The translations under genes and the position numbers were made by a program. A stretch of 64,000 nt of DNA from Malus domestica (lineage: Eukaryota; Streptophyta; Magnoliopsida; Rosales; Rosaceae). The DNA is taken from contig NC_091670.1 in NCBI RefSeq assembly GCF_042453785.1, positions 33,553,501-33,617,500 on the forward strand. The letters are read 5' to 3'. Under the pieces are notes generated by a model, which was not told the DNA's origin, ran no database searches, and saw nothing but the letters and a program-made list of their open reading frames with translations. Below, in pieces: positions 45,882-57,800 of the stretch. Each line of letters begins with the position of its first letter. The first letter of the stretch is position 1.

Positions 45882-46773
45882 ACAGAGATTAAGAGCGGGA
45901 GAGAGGGAGCTAGAGGATTTTAAGGTCTTTGCCGAAAGAATTACTTTTTGCAATCTTTACCAACCCAACCCTTCCCAATATTCATGCCTAAGATTAAGAG
46001 AACATACAGCAACCTTGAACGAGGAGCTTTTGATCATTTGCATAAAGAGATTCCAAACTCTTCTAGTCCCCCAATCCAATGATAAATCGCACTTGCTTCC
46101 AATAAAATAGAAAACCTTGATTCAAACTCTAACTCTCAGTCAATGTTAAATTTCTAAACCACGTTCCTAACATGTATTTTAGTCATTCAATATTAAACTC
46201 TCAGAGAGAGAGAGAGAGAGGTGAGTTTTAAATGGGGTTCTAAAGCCATGCAACCTTTCACACGATGATGATCTTATGCAAGGGTAAGAGATAAAGCAAA
46301 GCAAAGGAAAGCAAAGGGGGGATGGTGGTGGGGAAGTTGTGGGCGCTTTTGGAAGCCTGTAGAGAGAATAGAGAGAGAGAGAGAGAGAGAGGGCTGGCTT
46401 TGAACAATCACAAAAGATTCTCAAACATCGGCTCTATCGATCTCCGTTGATATCGATCATTTTAGTTTATGCAGAAAAGACAAATGTTTAATTAGATTCT
46501 TTTCCACCTACTCCACCAAGTCCGGGATCTAGACAGTTAAAATTTGATCCAACGGCTACAATTATTAAAACTTTTAAAGGAGCCCCTTGTAGCTTTTGAA
46601 TCAAATTTCAACGACCCGAATCCCGGACTTGGTAGATTAAGTGGAAAGGGATCCTATCCCTTTCCTGAGATGTGGCTTTCATGTGGGATTTCTGGCCCTT
46701 CTGGAGGACTATGATGCCTCTTGTCCTAATGAGGGCATGTGTGTCATTTGGTAACAACACGAAAACAGCTTTA
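45882..46773. repeat. Direct duplication, copy A
   Basis: From 'acagagattaagagcggga' to 'gtcatttggtaacaacacga' this matches 47609-48323 nearly base for base, except for a MITE at 46498-46652 and small indels at AG and 'caaag' runs. It contains (AG)n runs at about 46202-46220 and 46370-46391. No protein or known miRNA could be recognised in it. Confidence 0.9.
46498..46652. mobile_element. Foldback MITE present in copy A only
   Basis: Arms 'accaagtccgggat' and inverted 'accaagtccgggat', with outer 'tttccacctactcc' against inverted 'tttccacttaatct'. The core is 'aaatttgatccaacggct'. The equivalent place in copy B (about 48197-48218) lacks it. Confidence 0.8.
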
Positions 46774-47608
46774 TCAACGCCTCCTCCATCAACTTCATCA
46801 ACTCTTCATTTGTATCATCAAGAGTATAGTTACACTGTTACACATATATGCAGATAATTAATTCTAACATATAACAAAAAATTTCACAAAATTAATTATT
46901 TTCAACATTTGTCACACTTACTAATAATTGATCCATCACTGCATTCTTCACATTCTCGAGCACATATTTCCAAGAACGCCAATCAGCAGTAGGACAATTA
47001 TTCTGTATTGCTACACCAATCGCATGTGCAAACTCCACATATTGCCTCATATCATAGGGCCCAGAAGGCATGCTCTGCTTCTGGTTTTTATCCTCCATTC
47101 GAGCACGAACAGAATTGTAAACAATAAGGAGAGCAGAAGCGCATATTTATAGGAAGGTTAGGGACTTTGAGTGACGAAGCCTTTGTCGCGCAAACATCTG
47201 CACTAAATATAGTATTGATTCCTCTGATTCACATGCATTGAATGCTCTGACTCAAAAAACTAATTGTACTTTGCGCTACGAAGTCTTTGTCACGCAAGTG
47301 TTCGTGCACTGAATACTCTGACCCAAAAACTGAACGACCTTTGTGTGACGAAGCCTTTGTCGCCCAAGGTTTCTACAGGAAAAACTTCGTCGTGCATTTT
47401 TTTCCAGCCAACAAGAATTACCCGCCGCTTTCTTACTGACTTTACACGATGAGTATCTTTTTTCGTCGTGCAAACTGTATTGCGCGATAAAGGTGTACGT
47501 CACGCAAAGTAGCACCACTCTTGCGCGATGAAGCTGTTTTTTCATTGCACAAAACTCACTTGCGCGACGAATTTTGCTTTGTCACGCAAATAGTTTTTCC
47601 AACTAGTG
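46774..47608 (-). mobile_element. Truncated CACTA element end
   Basis: The right end is 'ttttccaactagtg' ending at 47608 (inverted CACTAGTTGG). It is preceded by repeats such as 'gacgaagcctttgtcgcgca' and 'ttgcgcgacgaa', a CACTA-type subterminal zone. On the minus strand 47098-46892 encodes MPSGPYDMRQYVEFAHAIGV and YVLENVKNAVMDQLL, which resembles the plant Ptta/En/Spm transposase-associated family (PF03004). No matching left end exists; that side is deleted. Confidence 0.7.
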
Positions 47609-48323
47609 ACAGAGATTAAGAGCGGGAGGGAGGGAGCTAGAGGGTTTTAAGGTCTTTGCCGAAAGAATTACTTTTTGCAATCTTTACCAACCCAACCCTT
47701 CCCAATATTCATGCCTAAGATTAAGAGAACATACAGCAACCTTGGACGAGGAGCTTTTGATCATTTGCATAAAGAGATTCCAAACTCTTCTAGTCCCCCA
47801 ATCCAATGATAAATCGCACTTGCTTCCAATATAATAGAAAACCTTGATTCAAGCTCTAACTCTCGGTCAATGTTAAATTTCTAAACCACGTTCCTAACAT
47901 GTATTTTAGTCATTCAATATTAAACTCTCAGAGAGAGAGAGAGAGAGGTAAGTTTTAAATGGGGTTCTAAAGCCATGCAACCTTTCACACGATGATGATC
48001 TTATGCAAGGGTAAGAGATAAAGCAAAGCAAAGCAAAGGGAGGATGGTGGTGGGGAAGTTGTGGGAGCTTGTGGAAGACTGTAGAGAGAATGGAGAGAGA
48101 GAGAGAGGGCTGGCTTTGAACAATCACAAAAGATTCTCAAATATCGGCTATCGATCATTTTAGTTTGTGCAGAAAAGACAAATGTTTAATTAGATTCTTC
48201 TTTTTCCTTCCAGCAATGAGATGTGGCTTTCATGTGGGATTTCTGGCCCTTCTGGAGGACTATGATGCCTCCTGTCCTAATGAGGGCACGTGTGTCATTT
48301 GGTAACAGCATGAAAACATCTTT
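47609..48323. repeat. Direct duplication, copy B
   Basis: About 715 bp matching 45882-46773 without the MITE. After 'catgaaaacatcttta' the two copies diverge. Confidence 0.9.
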
Positions 48324-49105
48324 AGTGTTGTGACCATGCTTATCTAACAACTTGAAAGTTGGATCAACTCAATCTCAAACACAGAGACAAGCTTGTAGTG
48401 ATTGGTTTTGCTAAAGAGTGACAACCACGTACAAGGTGTAAGACATTGATAAAATCACATGAAAGATAGTGCTTGAGATCGAAATTTGATTCCATGAAGT
48501 ATGTTGGAGAACTTTTCTAATTGGCTCTCCCATAGAAATGTAGTTCCACATATAGTAAATGGTTGGATGGTGTTACATGCACAACATTTAAGGGTAGACA
48601 TGGTTCAGATTGGTTCAGTTTTACTTCCACAACCACGGTCAAATCAATTGTATATAACATTTTGGTTGGATTTGGATTTGTACAAACAAAATCCCTAATA
48701 AAGCCAAACAAAATCAATGTTCATCGGTTTGGTTAGTCATTTGGACCTAAATGTAATAACTTTTTCTTTTGCATTTTTTCGATTTTGTTAGCCTGGTTAC
48801 AATTCGGTTTACGGCAATTTAAGGGTGACAATAAGCTCGTGTTTAGGCTACTTTTTTCTAATAGAATAATATTATTTATGTCGTGGTTATGCGAGTTTGT
48901 ACTATATAATTGTGCGAGTTTTGAGTCATGTTAAAAAGAAGACTCGTTGAACTACATATTTATGGAGTTTCGAATCATATTAACGCTTGGTGACCAAAAT
49001 TGCCACCTGTATCGGTTACAAAAGCTCAAAATTATAACTAAACACATCATTAGGGTTTGATTCGTCTTTTGGGTCAATTGAATTTCTCTTTTGTCAAACC
49101 AAATC
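48324..49105. other. Intergenic, nothing recognised
   Basis: No feature supported. Confidence 0.5.
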
Positions 49106-49250
49106 AGCCACTTAGTACTACGGTCTAGTGGTATTTCTCTTCACTTAGTGAGAGGTCTTAGGTTCGATTCTCACCAAAGGGGAATTTGAACCACATTATT
49201 GCAAGCTCATCCCCCTCTCCCATAGTTTAGATAATATCGTTTGTCAAAAA
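49106..49250 (+). mobile_element. tRNA-derived SINE
   Basis: 'cacttagtactacggtctag' (box-A-like), 'ggtcttaggttcgattctc' (box B GGTTCGATTC), 'gaatttgaaccacattattg' and a tail 'tttgtcaaaaaaaa'. Same family as the pair in MYB intron 2, with a better preserved box B. Confidence 0.75.
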
Positions 49251-49641
49251 AAAATGAAAAGGGGTAGAAAACTTTGAGTTTTAATGATAAGGACAAAATA
49301 AAGAGCAAAGTGAATAGTATCAGAATTGATTTTTTAGTGTAAAAATGTGGTTTTTCGTTAAAGTGAACAGTACCGAGAGTTTTCGTTAAAATTTCCCTTA
49401 AAATACCAAACCAAACCAGATTTGCCACTACCCTAACAACCCACCTCAAACTAATGGGCCGTACAGGGTAGAGGTGTGACACCTCCAGTCCAACTAGGAG
49501 AGAAACGTATTAAGTCTTTAGTCCATGTAAAAAAGACACGTGTTAAGTCCAATGAAAGCCCAATTCAACCTGAACAGAAGGAAGAAGGAACCAAAAACCA
49601 GAGAAGGCAGAAGAGACGGAGCGACGAGCTGGAAGTCGAGA
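49251..49641. other. Upstream region of the next gene
   Basis: Includes 'ttcgttaaagtgaacagtac' (about 49357), which has the look of a common dispersed repeat. The last part is the probable 5' leader and promoter of the gene at 49642. No TATA box assigned. Confidence 0.4.
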
Positions 49642-50971
49642 ATGTCGATACTGTGGGAGAAGAGCGGGACATGGAGGTGGATAGTGAACAAGACCCGTGA
49701 CTCGAAGCCCTTCTTCTTGGCCTTCGCCACCGTCTGCGGCGTCGTTCCGGGCGTTATTGGCTACTTCGTTATGCAGACGACCAACTCCGGAAACCAACAA
49801 CTCGAGGCCGAGCTCCGCCGCAACGCCCGACCTGAATCCATGGTGCGATTCTGTTCAACCCAGTTGGTTTTCTGACATTATATTTGATTTTACGAAATGG
49901 GTTTTGCTTGTAATTACGCAAAGATTGTTAATTTATGGAGAATTAGACGAACCCCTTTTCGAATAGCGAAGAACTTAGGTGATCAAATTGATGATTAGAT
50001 GATGTGGAAGTGACATTGATTTGTGTGGATTTTTTTGTTTGATGCAAATTCAAAGCTGCAATCTTGACTTGTTGGTGAAGTTGTAATATGTTCTATGAAG
50101 TGACCTGAAAAGTTATGATTTGTTGAAGTCTGTGTGTAAGCTTCCAACTTTAGATAGAGGAAATACATCCAGCTAAATGATTTTCACTCACTAGTATAGA
50201 ACACATGTGTATATGTATGTGCCATAATGTCGACTTATTTGCGTCGTTTGATGGTATGGAACCAACTCAACCGAGTAATCACGCTTCTTCGATATGTATA
50301 TAACGAGTTTGTTTTGCTAAGAATGTACATCACTGAACTAAATTTTTAAAGCCTTGCCTTTCCTACTTTATTGTTTACATTTTCATGTTTATATTCGTTG
50401 TAATCTTGAACGGATAATTGCTCATGTATAACTCCTCTAAGATGTCGTGGTTCCAACATTTACCTTTCCTGTGTGTTTATAATTCATCAGAAACAGTGAA
50501 TAAATGAAATCAAATCTTGTTGAGGAACCATCACTTGTTCGTGTCTCACCCATTACATAGGCAGTTTAACTCATCCAGTACTGATCCCTGTCGGATCAGA
50601 AACAGTGATCAAATCTCATGTAACGTATCATCAAATTGTTGATATTAAGTTTTATAACTTATTGTCATTGAAAACTAAATTCCTTGTTTAGTTCAAATGG
50701 ATTTCAATTTCGGGTTGTTTCTTGAAGCAGTTTCGTACTCTGAATCAACACAAATGCTGATAGTTTTTTGCTTGAAATTGTGAATCAGAGGATGGGGCAA
50801 GTGAATAAAGAAAGATTGGCAGAATTCCTTGGGGAGTTGCAGCGGAAAGAGAACACAAATGACCGCTATGTTGCTGCACTGAAAGGAGAGACATTGACTA
50901 GGAATCCATATGTGAGAATTCAACCAATTCCAAAGCCAAGCAACACCGAAGCTGAGAAGGAACAGAAGTAG
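49642..50971 (+). CDS. Small single-span membrane protein of unknown function, 127 aa
   Basis: Exon 1 is 49642-49842 (67 codons, ending at ATG|GTGCGA). Exon 2 is 50789-50971 (after tcag; 60 codons plus TAG). The frame is kept across a 946-bp intron. The start MSILWEKSGTWRWIV was chosen over an upstream in-frame ATG at 49540, because the upstream part is low-complexity (KEPKTREGRRDG) and the downstream start reads as conserved sequence. One hydrophobic segment, about residues 24-44 (FFLAFATVCGVVPGVIGYFV), is flanked by basic KTRDSK. The rest is charged and probably soluble (QVNKERLAEFLGELQRK). No enzyme motif is present. Similar short 'transmembrane protein' genes exist in other plants, but I do not know a function. 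Confidence 0.85.
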
Positions 50972-51175
50972 ATGGAGGTTCTGTTGTCAAGGGTATCTGT
51001 ATGTTTCTTCAGAACAACTACATGGATGGGTTTTGGCGTTTTTTATGTTATGATTATGCAGAACTATGCGAGCTGTGTCTTATTTTTTTTATGAATATTT
51101 AAGTGCAGTAAGAACTCACTGAGAAAAAAGGCATGCAAGAACGGAATACGATAGTTTCTCATGTACATGTTGTTC

Positions 51176-51462
51176 TAGAGCATTTTCCAATATCTGGAAT
51201 GCCACACTATCTAATATGAAGGTAGGAAGAAGTTCCTACCGATATATCAATCCTACGTTGATTGACATATAAATTTTCTACTGTCAAATTTGACATATTA
51301 GAAAAGGTTTCGATTAATTTTTTAATTATTTTATTGTGTTAGAAGAATTTGTGGGTTAGAAGATAAAATACATGTGGGTTTGAAGAAGAGAAAATCTGAC
51401 ATTACTACGTCAGCCATCAAATTGGACATTTATCTTTTGACATCTCAATTGGAGATGCTCTA
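51176..51462. mobile_element. MITE with AGAGCATCTCCAA-type ends
   Basis: Left end TAGAGCATTTTCCAAT, right end inverted TAGAGCATCTCCAATT. The interior is AT-rich with no coding. It lies between the small membrane-protein gene and the PPR pseudogene. This end sequence is common in plant MITEs; the target duplication was not resolved. A lone 'ttggagatgctcct' at about 5000-5013 may be another remnant. Confidence 0.65.
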
Positions 51463-51679
51463 AAGAGCCAAACAATGTCCAGAGTAGATTGATAGAAACT
51501 CTCACGGAACCTTAATTTTTGAACTAAATATTAGAATTGCTAATTTAGGGTTTGGGACTACAAAGCAATGAAGCAGAACTCATTCCCTTTTGCATTCCAA
51601 TAACAATTTGTAAGCTTGTATTACCATGGACAGGTAGACTGCTGCAATGGTGGTATCTGGGTAAACTCCTGTACCTTCT

Positions 51680-53253
51680 ATGATGATGCAGCTGTTGAAA
51701 GCCCAAATTAATGGGCTAGCTAGGCAATCAAAGATTTTAATTTCATGGGAGGAACCCTTCAGATTGTTGGGGTTTGTCATTGGTGGCAGAACATACAGAA
51801 CACTTCATTGCAGAGACTCTTATCACTATACCTACTTGCTACGGCACTGTAGAAGCACCAGATCAATCAAAAAACTCCATGCCCAGATAATTACTGTTGT
51901 GAGCAAAACCCATTTGTTGTTGCAAAGCTAGTTGGCAAGTATGTTGAGTGCAGTGAATCAAGCATGGAAGCTGCACGGAAGGTGTTTGATAAATTGCTTG
52001 AGAGAGACGTTTTTGTGCGGAACATGGTTATTCAGGGTTATGCAAATGTGGGTCCTTTGGTTGAAGCCCTCAATATGTATGATAGAATTCGGTTCAGTGG
52101 TGTACCTGCAAACCGGTACACGTACCCTTTTATGCTCAAGGCTTGCGGTGCAATGAGAGATGGAAAACGAGGTCGGATTGTTCATGGACATGTCGTGAAA
52201 TGTGGACTCGACTCGGATTTGTTTGTTGGGAATGCTCTTATTGCCTTGTATTCCAAGTGTGAGGAGATTGAGACATCTAGAAGAGTGTTCGATGAATTAC
52301 CTGAGAAAGATTCTGTTAGTTGGAATTCCATGATTCCGGGGTACACGGCAAGTGGGAATCCTCGTGAAGCTCTCATGGTTTTTCGTTCCATGCTGCAAGA
52401 TCATGCCACATGCTTGCCTGACCATGCCACTCTTGTTTGCATTCCTCCTGCTTGTTTTGAAGCATCGGCTATTGAAGTTGAACTTTGGATTCATTCTTAC
52501 ATTATATAGTCAAGTATGAAAGCCGATGCTGTTTTAGGCAGCGCTCTCATTACAACGTACGCAAATTGTGGTCGTGTAACCACTGCCAGAGTTATTTTTT
52601 ATCAAATCAGCGAGAAAACTGTGATCCTGTGGAGTCCTGTGGAATGCGATTATCCGGTGTTATGGAATGCACGGGCATGTAGATGAGGCACTCCAAGTGT
52701 TTTCGCAGTTTGTAGAGTCTGGCTTACGCCCGGATGGTACTGTATTTTTGTGTTTATTGTCCACTTGTAGTCACTCAGGGATGATCACAAAAGGCTTGGA
52801 ACTTTTCGAGAAAATAGGAGATTATGGAGTAACGAAAAGCTAGAAACACTACGCCTGTGTAGTTGACCTTCTGGGAAGAGCTGGGTTACTTGGTCGAGCT
52901 TATTAGAAGCATGCCCATGGAGGCAGGGAAAGATGAATATGGTGCCTTGCTTGGAGCCTGTAGAATACATAATAACATAGAACTCGCTGAAGAAGCTGCG
53001 GAAAAGTTGTTTGCTTTGGACCCCGAAAATGCTGGGAGGTACATTCTTCTAGCCATCATGTATGAAGATGTGCGCAGATGGGCGGATGCTGGTAGAGTGA
53101 GGAAGCTACTGAGAGACAACAACGTCAAGAAGTCAAGGTGGATTGTATCACACATTTGGAGCGGACGATGAATCTCACCGGCATACAGACCAGATTTTCA
53201 ACACAATGCAGAGATTGGATACGATAATGGAAGAAGAAACAGTGACGGTTTAA
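51680..53253 (+). pseudogene. PPR protein pseudogene (PLS/E type)
   Basis: Pieces of one PPR protein in changing frames. Around 51830 TYLLRHCRSTRSIKKLHAQI; 51964-52509 is the longest open part, with repeats such as YTYPFMLKACGAMRDGKRGR, LFVGNALIALYSKCEEIETS and DSVSWNSMIPGYTASGNPRE, ending in a premature TAG. Then ALITTYANCGRVTTARVIF, LRPDGT and CSHSGMITKGLELFEK; at about 52860-53160 the E-domain part GALLGACRIHNNIELAEEAA and AGRYILLAIMYEDVRRWADA. The last frame ends at TAA 53251-53253. At least four stops or shifts. A living copy would be an organelle RNA-binding protein; a DYW end is not seen. Confidence 0.88.
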
Positions 53254-53659
53254 TGTGATTGTCGTGCCTCAATAGAGTTATACGATTTGAATTCGACAGT
53301 CACTGTTAGAGCAATTGTTTCTGGATTATTGACCTAATGCATGTTGTTCTACAAAGTTTACACTTTTCTTTTTCGTATTAACTTGATTTTTTTTGCATAT
53401 TGAACGAATTAGAACTCCATCAAAGTTCTCGCTAATTGGCGAACGCTGACAGAAGAAGCACAACTCACCAGTTGTAGTGATTTTAAGCAACCAAACATCT
53501 TACAGATGATTAAAAGTAGAAGCAGCATTACACATTAGAGTTAGAAAGCAGGACTGTACAATCTGGCGCAATTCGATACCTGGGTGTCGCTGACAGAAGG
53601 CAGACAATCTCAAAAAGTTATATGCACAATCTGATATACACACGAATCCCTTTGTGCGG
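53254..53659. other. Gap between the PPR pseudogene and RGLG; RGLG 3' region
   Basis: Probably holds the 3' untranslated region of the minus-strand RGLG gene. Nothing else seen. Confidence 0.45.
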
Positions 53660-54841
53660 TTATCCAGTGAAAACCCTGAGACGGCTGCGAATTGGCTGGC
53701 GGCAAATTGGACAGTCGGACAATCTCGGTGCACAGTCTCTGCACGACTGCAATGAAATAATTGTTAATGGCAATTGGCATGCAAGACAGGAAAGAACAGA
53801 GAGAAAGGGTTCCGCTACTGCAGCTCACCATGTGTCCGCAACCAAAGGCAATGTCCTTTACATTAGTTAGGCAGACTGGACAGAGCTGCATTCAAATTGA
53901 AACGAAGAAAGTATATCAGTTATTTGAATTTGTAAGAAGCTCAAATACATTTCGCTTCGGTCATCTATATATAGCAATTGTAAAAATTACAAAAAAATAA
54001 AAAAAACTATACCATCTCGCTTCGTTCATCCCCTGCAGGTGCTGAAAGACCACTTGGTTCGCGAGTTGGTGCACGATGGGTGTAAGGAACTGGTGGAGGG
54101 CGTGGAACGATTCTCTTCTTTTTCCCTGTCGTACGTCTTTTTTCCAGGTACAATAAAACTTATATTAGTAAGCATACGCATGCTAGAGTCTAATCCAATC
54201 AAAATGATGTTTATGCTAACCATACCCAAGTATACCGAACTCAACAGCTGCCTTATACTGGATTGGGATTTCCATGAGGGCAGCCAGAGCAAATGCAGCT
54301 TCTTTCTCGGATGAAGTTGTGTGTTTAGACATAATTTCGGTGAAGTTAACGAACTATAAACGAAAATAAACTAGTTAGAGGATTAATGTCTGCTTAAAAT
54401 CTCTCCATTGGCAATAAACTTAGTGCTATATAGCTTATCGTACCTGAAAATTATCAAATTCGCGTGAAGGGAGCTTGTCATCGAACTTCCTCATGTCTTC
54501 CCAAGGACCATCCCCGACTCCAACAAGAACAATCGAGAGCGGATAGAAACTGCTCACATAAGTTTTCGAAGTAAATCTTTTAGGTTCAACTCAATATTCC
54601 TGCTGTAATAATGCACTCAGTGCCTGGTAAATCGACACATTTAGCGCCTTTCGAGATTTGCTTAGGTTTAGCTATGACAACTGCATTGCATAGACATACT
54701 TAAAACAAAAGAAATGATAGTTGCAGGTTCTACCTTGCATCTGCAATTGATCTGATCGTCTTCTCCTCCTGTGGACTCAATTCATTGTCGCTAGTATCGA
54801 TACTTCTAGTGACCTTTACAATTAAGAAACTCGTACTTAGT

Positions 54842-54884
<43 letters not shown>

Positions 54885-57800
54885 ATCAGATATTAAACCT
54901 GGCCATCTGCAATGATAACTAAAACATGGAATTGCCCTCCACTTTTCTCCACAATATCCATTGCAGCTTCAACTACAGGTCCATAAGATGTTGGCCCTTC
55001 AAACACAATATATGCCTATAAATCTCTGACTCAAGTGATAATCCAAACTATAATACATGAAAAACACAAGATATAAGATTACACCAACCCGAAAGATGCA
55101 AATTTGGAACTATTTTTTTGTAGCAGGCCAAGACTTCTTCGAAACCATGGCAGGGCGAATGATCATTGTGAAAGCTAAACACCTCTTGATCATGAGTGGT
55201 AGCTAAAAAGTGGGGAGGGAGGTAAAGTCAATCCAGCGATCAAAACACGAAACGAAACAAAAAAGGTCCAGAGCTTCAAACTTTGGAAGGATTAAGGCCC
55301 CTACCATCACCAAAGCCGAAACAAGGAATGAGGTTGTCTTCATCAAATGGAGATAAAGTTTTTCCAATTATGGAGATAGCTTTCTCGTATGGATTAGGTT
55401 CATCGCCAATGGCGTGCAGGCTCCGGTTTCTGAATGAAACTTTGCCTGCAGTAACAACAACAACAAATCATCGGCTCCAAAGATGTCCAAACACAAAATG
55501 CATGTAAGTCTATGTATACGAAACAGTAGTGCAGTTTTTATTTTCGTCCGCTAACCTGTCCACTCGTTGCTCTTGGTGAAGTCAATTCCGACGATGAGAT
55601 TAGATGACTCTAAACCTTCTTTTCTCAAGGCATCTGTAACCTGAAAAAAGGAAGCAATTGATTTTCTGCAATGTTAAAGGAGATGTTCATATTTTTTTTT
55701 TCTTTCAAATTTCTATTCAGAGTTTCTGTGAGTTGTTCCAAAACATGTGAAGCGATGAGCCGAGTATCATCAGTTGTTACACATCATGCAACGAGACAGA
55801 TAGACGCATCGTTGTGTATTAACTGGAGCTTCAACAAATTTACTCGATGATGATTGAGATTAATTGGGAAATGATTATATACCCTCATTTGGTTACTATT
55901 ATCTAATTTTGTCTATTGATTCTCGTTTACTTATTCAATCAAAAAAATTTAGATACACAAGACTGTGCAGAGAAAGAAAATAAGTATGCAAAAATCACTT
56001 TCCGAAAAAACCCTCGCGTTTCACAACCTTACTTTAATCATCATACTTATAAGAATAAACAGTAGGGTTGTGGGACAAGAAAGTAAAAGCAAGTCCCACT
56101 CCCTTTGCTTGTAGTCTGTGTGCTGGCATTGCACATTGGATAATCTTCCACTATGCCCTTAAAAATACAGTAATGCTTTCAAAGAGACGCGTTGACACGT
56201 CACTAATGCAAAACCCTTTTTATATAGAGAAAGAAAGATGCGTGCAACATGCATGATTAATAATTGACAATCGTGATGGTTGCTTGGCCCATGATTAATA
56301 AAGAAACAGAAATTAACCATTCAGTAAGGGTACTTTTTTGCGCAGCACGCTCAAGTGGTGGCAATACTCATTATCTTGTTTATCATCGTTTGATCAATTT
56401 CAATTTTAAGATTTGTGCTTATTCACTATTCAAATCTCAAAATTTAAACTCATCTAATAATTATAAATAAGATGACGAGCATCACCAGAGTGCGGTGAGA
56501 AAAAAAAATCCCCTCAATAATGTATTTTTGTGATGGTTTCGAATTGGATATGACTAAAAAGCAGTTAAAAATACTATCCAAGTCAATACTAGGGAGGACT
56601 GAGACTAGACTAAAAGAGTGGATATCTATTTACAATTGTACGTGGTACTAATACATTGTGGTGTTATTAATTTACGTGTTCAATTAAATTGACGGGATGA
56701 AAGTTACGACCAATAATAAGTCATTTGCAGTAGGTCCTACTATTTGATAAGGAAACCATAAAAATAAATAAAATAAAAAAATTATTATTATTTTAGTAGA
56801 GCCCATGTTGTTACGTATGTTTAAAATAAGTGCGAATATTATATCAACACAAAAAAGGGAACACTTTAAGCTCATCCAATAACATATTCCAAGTCATGTT
56901 GAGATAAGAAACTTTCAATAATGCTATCATGTCTTTGAGATCATCGATTGGTTTGGATCTTAGTCATTTGAATTGCTCTAGATGGGTCCAAGCCAACCAC
57001 CCTATAATGGTGTAGGCAATGGAGCTAATCAACTAGTTTTCAGTGTTTAGTGGTAATCCTACTCTCAATTTTAGTCTAAACCCTACTCTTAATATGTAGC
57101 GAATTATCATGAAAACTGTTCTGGAGCCAGCAAAGGCGGAACCAGGATTTTAGTCTAGAACGGATTCAAAAGTCTTAATCTGAAACACTTGATCTTACAA
57201 AAATCACTCTACCTTGTGATCAGCAATCGATCACCATCGCTTGGGTCTAGTATGGTGTCATCCTCATCATCCCCTTCCTTAAGCCTAAACCCAAGCCTCT
57301 CTAACTTTCTTCCTCTCTCCTACCACTAATCTCCAGACCTCAGTCCTCATCAAAGTTCACAACATATGAGCTACAACCTCAAATCGAGCCTAACAAACGA
57401 AATTAAAGTAAAAACATTGGAATGGGACTCCGAGCCTACGAAAATCATAACCATAACAATAAACTTTTCCGCATGAAAAAAAGTCAGGATGGGTCTGATA
57501 CTTCATGGCTCCGCCTCTAACTTGAAATCAACTAATAAAAAAATGGTATATACTGAACTTGATTAGTTGGTTAAAGCAGTGTACATGTTTTGGTGCATTC
57601 TTATATCAAATTTGAATTTAATATAAAAGTAATATAGGATCAGATAATGATTCTCTTAACCTCGAGTCGTATATTTCAAAGTTTTGAGAAACAAACTGAG
57701 GAGAGAAATTATTGGTTAATTTTGACTAGAGATTTTTTTTTGTTTTTAAAGAGAGGGACAATAGGTGTCAAGTTACGGTTACCCACTCATTTTGGACTTG

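Noticed and set aside
54125..54226. Apparent frameshift between RGLG exons 8 and 9
   Set aside because: An acceptor at 54125 breaks the frame, but the acceptor just upstream on the minus strand (exon starting at 54136) restores it and adds RTTGKKK, so no mutation is needed.
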